This document shows positions 33,845 through 44,611 of a stretch of 64,000 nt of DNA, piece by piece; position 1 is the first letter of the stretch; each line of letters opens with the position of its first letter. Made by a program: the position numbers and the translations under genes. The DNA lies in NCBI RefSeq assembly GCF_002139855.1, contig NZ_CP018789.1:496001-560000 (forward strand), given 5' to 3'. The notes beneath the pieces were generated by a model. It was given only the letters and a program-made list of their open reading frames with translations, was not told the DNA's origin and searched no databases. Origin of the DNA: Campylobacter porcelli (GTDB taxonomy: Bacteria; Campylobacterota; Campylobacteria; Campylobacterales; Campylobacteraceae).

Positions 33845-36709
33845 CTACAAAACACTACAAGGCTCAGACATATTCTCTATATCTAAATTCATATTATTTA
33901 TAGTAACGCTAGTGATATCAAAATCTGTATTTATCTCAATACCAGCAAAGCCACGCTCAACAGAGGCTAGACCGATTTTAGGAATTGAGCTTTTTCTTGA
34001 TATAACTTGAAAATCTATATTTGACATTGCGAGTTCATCTTTTAGCGTTTGGGTAAATTTGGTCTGGCTCATTGGTCTGTTGCCACGCTCTTTAGCAAAT
34101 TCACAATATAGTAGATATAGATATTTATTTGGCGTGAATCTCTCTTTATTTGGCTTGATGGCATCACGGATAAAGACTCTAGTAGGATTAACTTCATCTT
34201 TATACTCATCAAGGGCGTCTTGCATCTTTTGCCCTTTGGTGAATTTGCCGTTAGTTACTAAGCGATTTAGTCCCTTTAACGCTAGAGCGAAGATCCCATC
34301 TAGCTCATCGCTAAATCGCTCACTTAGCCCTCTAATCTTCTCATCATCTTTAATCTCTTTATCAAAGCCTATTAAAAGCATACGGCGAAAGACTGCGTTA
34401 TCTATATTGCTCTTTGGTTTGTCATTACCAGCAAAGGCAAATTTGGGTTTATCTTCAGGCTTTAGACTATATGGTTGCTGATTTTTAGGGTTGATTTGTA
34501 TCTGATCTCTTGGGGATACTAGGGCTTTTAGGTTGCTAAACTGCCCTTTATCAACGCCTAGTTTATCAATCTCGCTACCGATATTTAGCATCTTATTAGC
34601 TAGGCCGTGAAGTTCGTGGCCTTCAAGTTGCTGGAGCTGTAAGTTTGATACATTATCTTCACCAAAAAAGCTTCTTAAAACGTCTAGTATAACGCTCTTG
34701 CCATTGCTACCACTCTTGCCATATAAAAATAAAAATGATTCATAATCATGGCTAGGTAAAAAGCAGTAACCTATAAACTCCATTAGAGTTAATCTGTCTT
34801 CATCATTCATGACTTGACTTAGGAATTTCTCCCATTTTGGGCATTTGGCCTCTGGGTTATAGTCAAAATCTAACATATTTGTAGCGTATAGCTTTTTGTT
34901 GTGATGCTGGCTAAAGACTATCTTGCCACTTTTGCTAATGATTATAGAGCCATTTCTAAGGTTTATAACCCTTTTGTTTATTAGGCTAGGCTCCTTTCTT
35001 TTGGCATCGATTAGCACCCCTTGGCCACGGATATTGTCTATTAGCTCTGTGGCGGTGCGATCTGTAATCTTCTTTTTATCTACGCCACTAGCGCCCATCC
35101 AGTGATGAAGCAAAAACTTATAAATCTCTCTATCATCTACAAATGAGTAAAAGTTGCCATTCCAAAAGTATATCTGACCCTTATACTCGGCTATATCATA
35201 GCCTAGTTTGCGGACGCTTTTTATAAAGCTATCGCACATATCAGCTAGATGGGTTTGATGGTAGTTGGTTCTAAGGATCTTTTGAAAATCGCAAATTTTA
35301 TCAACTACCTTAGCCCACTGCTCTAAGTCTTTGTCAGCTTGTGGAGTTATAAATAGCCTATTTTCTAGCATTGCGGATTTGACTTCGGCGGTGATATCTT
35401 TTAGCTCTTTGCTTTTAAATAGCTTGATGAAATAATCTATTTGATTATCATCTAGTTCGCCTTTGACGGGGATAATGTTTAGATAGTTGCCATCTTTGTC
35501 AGTTTGCATTATCTCTTTACATATATCACTAAAGGTTACTTTCTTAAATGGCTCTTTAAACTCTTTTAAATCGCACTCATAAAGCTCACCTATCTCATCT
35601 ATTAGGTCATTTGTGAGCTTAAATGAGCTATATATGAGCTTATCTATTATTTTATCACTGCTTGTGAATTTGGCTTGATTGGCTCCTAGATAGTCGCTTA
35701 TATCATACTTAGCTGGTGCTGCTGGGCAGAGCTTATAAAATAGTGTGATATATACAGATTTGGCTACAGCTTCAATCTCTTTATATCTAGCTATGGCGCT
35801 TGTATATCCAGCCTTATCATTGTCAAACCAGATATATACGATTTTATCTCTTAATAGCTCTTTGTGTTTTTGCCATGAGTTATTTACTCCACCTAGAGTT
35901 AGAGCGCATACCCCTAAGCTACATAGGTTTATAGCGTCCTTTTCGCCCTCGCAGATAACTACTATATCGCTATCAAACTCATTATAAAAATCAATAGGGA
36001 ATGGATAGGCAGATGCTCCACTAGCTCCTATCCACTTGCCTGACACCCGCTCATTTGAGTAGCACCGTGCTTCACTATCCCATTTGAATTTGGTTCTGTG
36101 TTTGATATTTATAACTTCGCCTTGCTCATTGGATATCACTATAGCTACGCTATCATTTTGCGGATCAAAACCTATATATCTATCAAAGAGATAATCAAAA
36201 TAATCAGTCTTAGCAATGAAGATATCAAAAGGCTCAGCTAAGGCTCCAAGATTTTTAGCTTGTTGTAAGAAATTTGGAGCTATTTTGCTTAGTTTGGCTC
36301 TCACCATTTGGGCTTTTTGCTCGGCTTCTTGCTCTAGCTTGGCTCTAGCGGCTTCTTGCTCTTTTTGGAGTTTTATGAATGCTTCTTTTTTAGCTTCTAG
36401 CTCTTCATCGCTTAGGCTCTCTTCAAAATTAAATCCTATGAAATTTAGAGCGACTTTGGCAGCTTTGGCTGGAGAGAGCTTCTCGTATAATTCTATAAAT
36501 TTACCAGCGTCCCCACCAGTGCCACAGGCAAAGCAGTTGAAGAATGCAGAGCCCTTTTTAAAGCTTATGCTACCGCTTGGGGTTTTATCTTGCCCATGAA
36601 AAGGGCAGTGGTATTTAAAATCTTTAAAGATTATGCCACGAGATGACATAAGATCTCTTAGCTGCTCTTTGGAGTAGGTTTTGAGTAGTTCAAAGATATT
36701 ATCTTGCAT
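33845..36709 (-). CDS. phage primase-helicase (CHC2 zinc, Toprim, SF3 helicase)
   Basis: A 954-residue multidomain replication protein. CHC2 zinc finger CPFHGQDKTPSG...CFAC at ~35-63; Toprim with VVICEGEKDAINLCSLG (~250) and IVYIWFDNDKAGY (~295); a linker; a D5-type N-terminal region; superfamily 3 helicase with Walker A YGKSGSNGKSVILD (~660) and a later KFAFAGNDKPK sensor segment. It should prime and unwind phage DNA, so replication is largely self-sufficient. It overlaps the upstream gene by one base. The repeat array lies just after its 3' end. Confidence 0.9.
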   Translation of the reverse strand: MQDNIFELLKTYSKEQLRDLMSSRGIIFKDFKYHCPFHGQDKTPSGSISFKKGSAFFNCFACGTGGDAGKFIELYEKLSPAKAAKVALNFIGFNFEESLSDEELEAKKEAFIKLQKEQEAARAKLEQEAEQKAQMVRAKLSKIAPNFLQQAKNLGALAEPFDIFIAKTDYFDYLFDRYIGFDPQNDSVAIVISNEQGEVINIKHRTKFKWDSEARCYSNERVSGKWIGASGASAYPFPIDFYNEFDSDIVVICEGEKDAINLCSLGVCALTLGGVNNSWQKHKELLRDKIVYIWFDNDKAGYTSAIARYKEIEAVAKSVYITLFYKLCPAAPAKYDISDYLGANQAKFTSSDKIIDKLIYSSFKLTNDLIDEIGELYECDLKEFKEPFKKVTFSDICKEIMQTDKDGNYLNIIPVKGELDDNQIDYFIKLFKSKELKDITAEVKSAMLENRLFITPQADKDLEQWAKVVDKICDFQKILRTNYHQTHLADMCDSFIKSVRKLGYDIAEYKGQIYFWNGNFYSFVDDREIYKFLLHHWMGASGVDKKKITDRTATELIDNIRGQGVLIDAKRKEPSLINKRVINLRNGSIIISKSGKIVFSQHHNKKLYATNMLDFDYNPEAKCPKWEKFLSQVMNDEDRLTLMEFIGYCFLPSHDYESFLFLYGKSGSNGKSVILDVLRSFFGEDNVSNLQLQQLEGHELHGLANKMLNIGSEIDKLGVDKGQFSNLKALVSPRDQIQINPKNQQPYSLKPEDKPKFAFAGNDKPKSNIDNAVFRRMLLIGFDKEIKDDEKIRGLSERFSDELDGIFALALKGLNRLVTNGKFTKGQKMQDALDEYKDEVNPTRVFIRDAIKPNKERFTPNKYLYLLYCEFAKERGNRPMSQTKFTQTLKDELAMSNIDFQVISRKSSIPKIGLASVERGFAGIEINTDFDITSVTINNMNLDIENMSEPCSVL

Positions 36710-37083
36710 TATAAATCCTTCACATCAAATAAACTAGCGCTATCTATGTAGCTTTGTAGCGCAACTATTAGCTTTGTTGCCGTGTATTGATTTTTAAACT
36801 TAAATCTACGAAAAAGCGAATAGATGGTATGTTCGCTTTTGCCTAGACTCATAGCGATGGCTCTAGCTAAGGCTCTTTCATTACCTGCGACGGCTAGTGC
36901 TTTGTAGTAGTAGTAAGTGGTCTTCTCATAAAGAGGATTACTAAAATCTAAAAGCACTAAGCCACCCTCAGTAAATCTATCACTTCTGCCAAGTCGTTTG
37001 TCTGAGCTTTTAAGCTTTTGGAGGCTTAGCTTTGAGATGCCGTGAAATGCGGCGGCCTCATCTAAAGAAACAAAGGCGCTCAA
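36709..37083 (-). CDS. phage DNA-binding-like protein, first gene of leftward operon
   Basis: Start TTG 37083 is preferred because GGAGG lies 6 nt upstream; an ATG at 37104 would overlap that site. N-terminal FVSLDEAAAFHGISKLSLQK resembles a MerR/AlpA-type helix-turn-helix; the C-terminal half (ERALARAIAMSLGKSEHTIY SLFRR) looks like a second HTH. Its place at the head of the operon, divergent from the CI-like gene, suggests a Cro- or activator-like role, unproven. Confidence 0.55.
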   Translation of the reverse strand: MSAFVSLDEAAAFHGISKLSLQKLKSSDKRLGRSDRFTEGGLVLLDFSNPLYEKTTYYYYKALAVAGNERALARAIAMSLGKSEHTIYSLFRRFKFKNQYTATKLIVALQSYIDSASLFDVKDL

Positions 37084-37398
37084 GAAAACCTCCAAACGGG
37101 GCAATCAAGCTAGAAAAATCAATAGAAATTACAGGATGTGTATGCTAAAGCTGGATTTAAAACTGCTTGATTGCGATGTTAAATAACTTAAGTGATACCA
37201 GCAAATCACTTTAAGAAGCCGCCTGCAAGATTTGAAGGATTGGCGACTTTTTAAAGTGATTAATATATCAAAAAATAGAAAATTAATATAATTATATATT
37301 ATTTATAATAGATTGTCAATAGTATTTAATAGAATAATGATAGAAAAAAATATATTTTTGAATAAAAATAATATATTTACATTTTAAAATATTAGTGT

Positions 37399-37404
37399 TA
37401 TAAT
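37399..37404 (+). promoter_or_regulatory. -10 element of CI-like gene in divergent control region
   Basis: TATAAT preceded by GTG (extended -10 style) lies 25 bp before the CI-like start. The whole 37084-37428 gap is an AT-rich divergent control region between the leftward operon and the repressor. I could not see convincing symmetrical operators in it. Confidence 0.5.
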
Positions 37405-37428
37405 ATAAAATCAAATTAGGAATTAAAA

Positions 37429-37812
37429 ATGCAAGATGATAAAGAATTAATTAAAGAGATGAAAGCTTTTTTTAAAGTAAATAGTCTTGAAGATATAGCG
37501 GAGAGATTAGGATATAGTAGAAATTCTGCTAATAACTGGCGTAATAATGGATTAAATAGTAGAGTTATATCCAAATTCGAAAAAGCCAAAGCTGATAAAA
37601 AGAAAGATGATGAGGCCTTTGATGAGCTGTTTTTTGGTGGGGGGATAGGTGGGATATTGGTTAGATACGATAGAGAGGATAATACCCAGCATAACTATAC
37701 TCTAAGCCCTGAGCTAGTAGATTTCATACTTCTTTATATAAATTATGGCAATAAAGCCCTGCTAGATAAATTCACTCAAGATTTAAAACAGATACAAAAC
37801 CTAATCAAATAA
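37429..37812 (+). CDS. CI-like phage repressor
   Basis: A 127-residue protein. Residues ~12-50 (AFFKVNSLEDIAERLGYSRN then SANNWRNNGL) match the phage CI N-terminal helix-turn-helix domain. The C-terminal part is short, with no S24-type autoprotease motif, so cleavage by RecA-type induction is unlikely; the ImmA-like protease at 26109 is a possible antagonist. It points rightward, directly upstream of the portal gene, so its promoter may also control head genes. Confidence 0.7.
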   Translation: MQDDKELIKEMKAFFKVNSLEDIAERLGYSRNSANNWRNNGLNSRVISKFEKAKADKKKDDEAFDELFFGGGIGGILVRYDREDNTQHNYTLSPELVDFILLYINYGNKALLDKFTQDLKQIQNLIK

Positions 37813-37880
37813 TAAATCCACGCATTTAAAATCACGAATTCACACTTTTATAATATAGCTTTAAAATAAAAGGCTAAATT

Positions 37881-39548
37881 ATGAAAAAGACAAAAAATAG
37901 ACTATTTTTAATCGATGATGCATTCTCTAAACTAGAAAATCAAAAAGATAGATTCTTAGCTTGTGAAAGAGTTTATAACGCTACTTATGATGATGCTCAT
38001 CGCAGACGCTTAGCACCGCAAAGGTCAAATATAGTAGAGCGCTCTAGAATCTATGTGCCACTAGCTAAGACAAGTATAGATATACTCCATAGTATATTTA
38101 AATCTAGCTTTTTAGGCTCGGGGTGTCCTATAGAAATCACTAGGATAGGCTATAATGATGATCACGATAGAGCATTAAGGGACGCACTCACAGCGGCAGT
38201 CAAGGCTAAATGGAGAGAGAATAAGCATTTCATTGGCATTAGTAGGGCGGTGCTATCGGCGTTGTATCTGCCTTTAGGCGTGGTGAGTGTCTACTGGGGT
38301 GATGGGGATATACAGACTAAGTTTATCCCTATAAATACTATAGCATTTGACCCATATGCTAGTGATATAAATGATGTGGAGTATATATGCTATAAATTTG
38401 CTAAAAGTAGAAATGATGTTAAGGCGAAGTTTAAAAGTGGATTTTATAAAAGTGATGATGAGTATGCGGTACTAAAGGCTGGTAGGCGGATACTGATAAA
38501 AGAGATATATGAGAAAAACTGGGAGAAGGGTGGCTGGGACTTAACTAGCTATGCTAATGATATAGAGGTTAGAAAGGCGTGGTTTAATCAGTTGCCCTTT
38601 TGCTATGGATATTGCTTTGAGAATATGCCAAGTGTGGGTAGGGAAGATTTGCTAAATGATGATTATATAGGGGTGTATGGCTCGTGTCTGCCTGAGCGGG
38701 TAAAGGAGCTACAACAAGAGTATAATATAAAGCGTAATCAAAAGATAGATTTGATAGAAAATGCTATAGATCCGCAATTTGCTATAAACTCTGAGGGCGG
38801 GATAGTAAATGCTAATGACTTGCTAAGCCGTAAAAAGGTGATACGGTGTAATCTAAGTGGCGATGGGGATATAAGTAAGGTTGTAGCGCCACTCTTGCCT
38901 ACTGGGTCAGTATATGACGTAACTACAGAGATAGAGATGATAAAAAGCGAGTATGAGATAGCTAGTGGAGTAAATAGCATAATGACTGGAGTAACAAGCG
39001 CTAGTGATAGAAGGAGTAATACAAGCTTACAGACTATAAATGCTGCTAGTGGGGTAAGAGTAGAAAGTATGTTTCAATCCTTGGCCGCTACTATGCTACA
39101 TGAGTATGCTAAAAAGTATGTAAAATTGCTATATAAAAATCTAGATGATGAGTATCTAATTAAGATAACTGAAAATCCGGATATTATAAATATCATTGGT
39201 AGCAAAGAAGAGAGAATGAGTAGTGATATAGACTTTGATATAAATGTGAATTTCGGAACTACTATAAGTAGCGATGTGGTAGTAAGTAAGATAAATACAT
39301 TGCTAGGCACTCTAGCACAACTTGGGCTAAATAATCCAAATTTGATAATGCCACTGATAAAAGAGATGAGCGTGGCGCTATTAGGCGAGAATGCTCCAGT
39401 ATATCTAATAGATGAAGCGTTTAAAGAGCTACAAGCGCAGCAAGAGCTAGCGATGGCTACACAGGCTATGAAAGGAGAGGCTATGGCTAATGATATGGCG
39501 CCACAAAGCGATGCGGATAAAGAGGCGATAATAGCTGGAATAATCTAA
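37881..39548 (+). CDS. portal / head-tail connector protein
   Basis: A 555-residue soluble protein opening the structural block. The N-terminal region (RSRIYVPLAKTSIDILHSIF), FDPYASDINDVEYI, and the long helical C-terminal segments with IKSEYEIASGVNSIMTGVTS and a Gln/Ala-rich tail (ELQAQQELAMATQAMKGEAM) resemble portal proteins of short-tailed phages. Followed by small virion-type genes. Assignment rests on size, order and general pattern, not on a single decisive motif. Confidence 0.7.
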   Translation: MKKTKNRLFLIDDAFSKLENQKDRFLACERVYNATYDDAHRRRLAPQRSNIVERSRIYVPLAKTSIDILHSIFKSSFLGSGCPIEITRIGYNDDHDRALRDALTAAVKAKWRENKHFIGISRAVLSALYLPLGVVSVYWGDGDIQTKFIPINTIAFDPYASDINDVEYICYKFAKSRNDVKAKFKSGFYKSDDEYAVLKAGRRILIKEIYEKNWEKGGWDLTSYANDIEVRKAWFNQLPFCYGYCFENMPSVGREDLLNDDYIGVYGSCLPERVKELQQEYNIKRNQKIDLIENAIDPQFAINSEGGIVNANDLLSRKKVIRCNLSGDGDISKVVAPLLPTGSVYDVTTEIEMIKSEYEIASGVNSIMTGVTSASDRRSNTSLQTINAASGVRVESMFQSLAATMLHEYAKKYVKLLYKNLDDEYLIKITENPDIINIIGSKEERMSSDIDFDINVNFGTTISSDVVVSKINTLLGTLAQLGLNNPNLIMPLIKEMSVALLGENAPVYLIDEAFKELQAQQELAMATQAMKGEAMANDMAPQSDADKEAIIAGII

Positions 39549-39563
39549 TAAAAGGAGAAAAAA

Positions 39564-39827
39564 ATGTGGGGAAATTTTTTAGGCGGTTTGGCTGATTTTG
39601 GTAAAAATATATTTAAGGATTTTAAGGCCACGGATTTTTTAAATGCTGGGGGTCAAATCTTAGGTGGGATAGGGCAGTATAAGGCGGCAAAGTCTCAAGG
39701 CAAGATGGCTAGGGACACCTTTAACTATAATAAAGCCTTAATGGAAGAGGAGCGGGCAAGACGCAAAAAAGCTGATGATGCTCTAGCAGCTGGGTTTAGG
39801 GCTAGTGATTATGCTAAGGAGATTTGA
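39564..39827 (+). CDS. small virion-type protein (87 aa)
   Basis: AAAAGGAGAAAAAA precedes the ATG. Gly-rich amphipathic N-terminus (MWGNFLGGLADFGKNIF) then a charged helix (EEERARRKKADDALAAGFRA). Similar small proteins follow portals in podovirus-like genomes and may be internal or ejection proteins. No family recognised. A compound repeat block follows. Confidence 0.55.
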   Translation: MWGNFLGGLADFGKNIFKDFKATDFLNAGGQILGGIGQYKAAKSQGKMARDTFNYNKALMEEERARRKKADDALAAGFRASDYAKEI

Positions 39828-39830
39828 TAT

Positions 39831-40078
39831 AGGGGTACCCTATTTTTATGTTCTTTTAGCGGGGCAACAAAACAAGCGAATGCGACCCCGAAGGGGTGGT
39901 TTCTGTGAAGTCGCCCCTAAAGAACCAAATACTAAAGCCCCGCAAAACCAGCGAATGCGACCCCAAAGGGGTGGTTTCCTTGAGCGGGGTACCCCATTTA
40001 TGGGGCTTTAGTGCGGGGTCAAAAGGGTGGGGCTTGTCGCAAAGGTCGGCTCTGCTGACCTGCGAAGTTAAAAAATAG
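39831..40078. repeat. compound hairpin block (copy 2)
   Basis: Holds GGGGTACCC at 39832, two copies of GCGAATGCGACCCC (39875 and 39952) with GGGGTGG after each, GGGGTACCCCATTTATGGGG near 39987, and the terminal hairpin TCGCA-A-AGGTCGGC-TCT-GCTGACCT-GCGA (40037-40065). The AAACCAGCGAATGCGACCCC segment matches the flagellin-side cloverleaf arm (12624-12651) in inverted orientation. An apparent 68-codon frame here is only translated repeat. Confidence 0.85.
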
Positions 40079-40086
40079 GAGTAAAA

Positions 40087-40608
40087 ATGGGATACTATGA
40101 TAGAATGCTAAGGACACTACAAGCACCTAGCACAAATGGTGGGGTAGGCACTGGGCTAGGGCTAGCGGCAATCGGTCAAGCCTTAAGTAATATAAGCAAG
40201 ATTAGCGATGATAGGGCTAAGGCTATAGCAGAAGAAGATAGGGCTAACTGGGAGAGGGCGTATAAGGATAATGAGATGGCTATGGCGATAGAGCAAAATA
40301 TAAATAATAGCGCTCAGCGTAAATTTGAAAACGATATGGCGGTAAAAAAGCTAAATTTGGACGAAAAGGCCACTCAAGCGCAGATAAATCAGATGAATAC
40401 TAATGCGGCTATAGCAAGAGATGCACATAATCTAGCAAGGCTAGATAACTATACATTGACTAGACTGCTACAAGACTTTATACAAAATGGTAATGTAAAT
40501 AGCGGGTTATTTGCTCAATATAAGTTTGGGGTGCCGATTAATATGGATTTTATGCCAAGTAAAGGTGGGGTAAATATAGATAAGATAGGGGATATAAAGA
40601 TTGATTGA
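40087..40608 (+). CDS. virion-associated protein, helical (173 aa)
   Basis: AGGAGTAAAA precedes the ATG. Gly-rich start (GGVGTGLGLAAIGQALSNIS) followed by a long charged helix to ~115 and a short beta-like tail. Resembles internal virion proteins that line the portal region before the large ejected proteins; function not determined. The repeat block lies directly upstream. Confidence 0.5.
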   Translation: MGYYDRMLRTLQAPSTNGGVGTGLGLAAIGQALSNISKISDDRAKAIAEEDRANWERAYKDNEMAMAIEQNINNSAQRKFENDMAVKKLNLDEKATQAQINQMNTNAAIARDAHNLARLDNYTLTRLLQDFIQNGNVNSGLFAQYKFGVPINMDFMPSKGGVNIDKIGDIKID

Positions 40609-40661
40609 TGGCTAAAATTTAGAAAAAATAATGGTAAATTATCTGCTTTAAAGGAGTATTT

Positions 40662-43600
40662 ATGGCAGAGATTTACACGGTTAGAAGTATTTTAGGCGAT
40701 GAGAGCTTACAAAATTTAATTAATCAAGGTAGAAGTCAAGATGAGATAATAAGCATAGCTAAGGCTTATAAAGATGAGGCTATAAAGAGTGGGGATAAAG
40801 ATGCTCTAAATAGAATGAATTTAGTTAGTCAAAAGCAAGGAAAGGCGGACTTTTTCACTAGGCTGGGTGATAAGATGGACGCAAATGGATATGAGACCAT
40901 GGGGAGTATCGCTCGTGGTATAGATATAGTAGCTAGTAAGGTAGCTGCGCCTATAGCTAGTCTCGTGGGGGATAGTGATAAAGAGGCTCAAATTTTAGCT
41001 GATATGAAGCTAACACAATCAATTAATGAAGCTAAGAATTTAGATAAAATAGCAACTACTGCTCGCACTCAAAGAGAGTATCAAATAGATAGCAATAACT
41101 TACTAGCTAATGCTATAGGATCATATACTAAAGACTCAAAAACTTACGCTAGAAATCTAGTAGAACAGGCTGAAAATAGTGGCTACACGGCTATGGATAG
41201 ATTTAATATCGGTATGGCTACAACTGCTAATGCTACTAAATATCTGATAAAATCAATAATTTACGGCGAAGATAGCAAGGAAGCTAACGATATAAAGGAC
41301 GCTCAAAAGATATTACAAGCTAGTCGTGATGCGTATGAAGCTAATAATCCTGATAAATGGAATGTAGCTAACTTCGCTGGAGAGATGGTAACTGACCCGC
41401 TAAATGCTGTGGGACTAGCTAAAGGATTTAAGGTAGCTAATACCGCTTTTAAAAAGGGGGCAAATGTAGCCTTTGATTTAGCTCAACTTGGAGCCATCGG
41501 TGGTATGGCTGGGGCTATAAGCGAATATGGAAGCCATAAAGACAAAGATGAACAAAATGTAGCTGGTGCAGCGATGATGGGGGCTGGGGCTGGGGTGGCT
41601 CTTGGGGCTGGATTTATGGCGCTGGGGGCTGTGCTTAATAAGATAGCTAGTAGATTTGGTCAAAAATCTACGCTAGAGCAAAACGCACAGACCGCTAAAG
41701 ATGAAGCAGCTAAAGAGCTAGAAAAAGGCACCCCGCAAGATATAGATAAGAGACTACAAAAGATAAGTGATGATATAGAAGAGGCTTTTAGCGCTGATGA
41801 GAATGGGGAGAATATAGCTAGGCTTTTAGGGCAAGAGTATGATGATAATATAAATAAGGCGATAAAAGAGAGTGAAGAGGTATCAACTGCGATAGATGAT
41901 AGCGTGGCTAAATTTGCTAATGATAATCCAAAGGCTAGTGCTAGTGATATAGAGATATATATAAATAAAACTTACGCACCAAGCGAAAATGAAAAAGAGC
42001 TAACACGCATAATAAATGATGATAAGCCTGTAACTCCACGAATGGCTGGGTATAGGGTGCTAGGAGTGCTACAAAAGAGTATGGAGTATAAAACACGCTT
42101 TGATCGTGATACAGTGGTAAAGAGATTTAAAAATCACGGCTTTAATGATGAGTTAGCTAATGTATTTGCTGATGCTTACATAGCTGATGATATAAGCGTG
42201 GCTAGAAGATATCTAGATAGCAAGGTAGCTAGTAATAGGCAAAAGAGCGTAGAAGATGGGCGTAATGAGTGGCTTGAGAACACTACAAAGAGCAATAAGG
42301 CTAAAACTCCAAAAAATCAAGATGAAATTTTAGAAGAGATAAGTAGCGATAAAACGCAATTTAAATTAATCGATGATAGCGATATGACGCCTGAATTAAA
42401 AAGTAGATTAGAAAATGATGGATATACTCTAGAGCGTGAGCCTGAGAGTGGAGTGTGGGAAGTAAGCAAGGGTATATCAGATCAAGAGATAAAGGGGTCT
42501 GATGAAGCCTTAGAAAATGCGGTAGTTAAGGCTGATAAGCTTGATATTTTGGATAAATCCAAGCCATTTAGAAAGGCTGAAAAAAGCGAACTTACAGATG
42601 AATTAATGGAAGAAGTGATTAAAAATGATAGTAAGCTATGGATAGACAATGCTAGTGATGAAGTAAGCAAACTTGTAGGCTTGCCAAATGCGAAAATTAC
42701 GCTAAATGGAAGCGCTATAAAACATACACTACAACGCCACGGCGAAAATAGTGTAAATGTCAAAAATGGCGAACCGCCAATTACGCTAGATGATATAAAA
42801 AACCACGCTGATATAGTAAATAACGCTGATAAAAGAACTTTTGGCGTTAGTGATGATGGGCAAAAAGTCTTAATCAGTGCAAAACAAATAAATGGACATT
42901 TTGTCGTAGTTGAGACAATAGGAACAAAAAAGAGGCAACTCTCTTTTAAAACTATGTATAAAGTAAATGGTAAGCTTGAAAATAATCCACTTTTTAAAGA
43001 TAGCACGGCATCAGCTAAGCAGATAGAAACTGCCGAAAGCTCCCTAAGCCCTAAACCTAGTGCCAACTTAGATAGCCTTAGCCGTGCCAATACCAAGAAT
43101 TCTACCCCAAATGAGATAAAAAGTCAAGAGCCAACACAAGCAGAGCCAAATACAAATAGCAGATTAGAAAAAAATCAAGAAATTTGTAGAAGGTAAGACA
43201 AATAAAGCCTTAGATAGTGATATAAAAACTTATAATCAGCTATATAGATATGTTTTAGATGATTTTGCTAAGGCTCATCCTGATGAATTAAATTTGCCTA
43301 AATATGCTAGTGAAATGGCAAACTATATCACAAAAGAGTTTTTAGTAAAACACGATAAAGAGATAAAAGAGATAATTACTCAAAAGACAAGTGGAGAAAA
43401 TAGACAAATAGCTTTAAATGCCTTTGAAAATTTAAAAGAGAATTTCGATGAGTTAAGAAGTGTGGGCATAGGCGATTTAGTCAAGCCAACAGCAAAAGGG
43501 ATAAAGGATAAAATAGCAGAAATTGAGATAAAATCAATGAGCGATAAAGAGCTAGTAACGCAATTTCAAAAGCTAAAAGATAGCAAGGCTAGGGTCAATG

Positions 43601-44565
43601 AAAATCTCTATAAATATTTAGAAAATGAGATAAAAAAAAGAGAGAAAAAGCTATATCCATTTATAAATAGTGATAAAAAAGACTACTCTTATGACTTAGA
43701 AAAGCAGCTTAAAAATCGTGGATTAATGGGGCTAAAAGATAGTGATTTAGAAAATATAGCTAAAGAGAGAAATAGCGTATTATACTTGCCAAGCTATATA
43801 AGAGAGAATATCGAACAAGAGCTAAATATAAAGCCTATCAAAGAATTTGGCACTAATTACGCTGAATTCTATCACGATGGAGCAAACGCTATCAAAAAGC
43901 TTTTAACCGAAAAGCAAGGTCAAGTTGCTGGGGCGTTTGAGAGAGAAGAGCTAGGCGATATAGATTTAGTGTGGGGTGAAGTAACAGACCATATAAAACA
44001 TAAGGGTTATGGCTTATCTCATATCTTAGATAAACGCATTTATCAATATATACAGCAAGGACTAAGCAAGGAAGAAGCCGAAGCAAGGGCAATAGAGCTT
44101 ATAAATAAGTTGCCTGATATAATAAAAAATGGGGAGATAATCAAAAAACCTAACGAAGCTATACAAATTATAACAGATGATACTAAAATAGTGTTAAAAT
44201 CTAATTATTATGGAGAACCAACAAATAAATGGATAGTTACAACATATGAAAGATTAGAGAAAGACTTAGATATATCCGCTAAGCCTATTACAAAAAGCAC
44301 GAATTCGCCTTTAAACTCTAGTGAAAATTCTACCACAACTGCTAATAAAAGTCAAGAATTAAATTTAAGCAGAGCTGAGCGTAGGGCGATGGGGATAGAA
44401 GAGCCAAAGGGTAAAACTCTAGTAATAGATGAAAAGGCGGTTAAAAGTGATGTAAGGGAGTTTGGGAGATTGGCTGATCAAGTGGGGCTAGGATTTAAGA
44501 GTGCTAAAGAAGCTAAGGCTGTGATGGATAAGTGTGATAAGAGTAAATTTGATTGTGGGAGTTAG
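40662..44565 (+). pseudogene. second polyvalent-type virion protein, frameshifted in an A7 run
   Basis: ATG 40662 runs 844 residues to TAA 43194-43196. In another frame KKFVEGKTNKALDSDIKTYN leads on without a stop to 44565. Removing one A from AAAAAAA at ~43170-43176 gives one product of ~1300 residues. Layout: helical N-terminus with Gly-rich membrane-like stretch near 275-325 (GAIGGMAGAISEYGSHK); a module LNGSAIKHTLQRHGENSVNV with DDGQKVLISAKQINGHFVVV (~690-780, PBECR-like); after the frameshift a DIDLVWGE/GYGLSHILDKR module nearly identical to the third module of the 20.6-kb protein. An independent start for the downstream half is not supported by a ribosome site. Confidence 0.7.
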
Positions 44566-44611
44566 TGTTTATTTTTTAGAATATATTTTTATATTATTAA
44601 CCTGTAAAGCA

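Noticed and set aside
39805-40011. 68-codon plus-strand reading frame
   Set aside because: It translates the hairpin repeat block, has no ribosome site and lies in another frame than the preceding gene.
43165-43200. Programmed ribosomal frameshift
   Set aside because: The required shift at the A7 run is +1-like, there is no clear slippery heptamer with a downstream pseudoknot, and this is not a tail-chaperone position; a plain indel is simpler.
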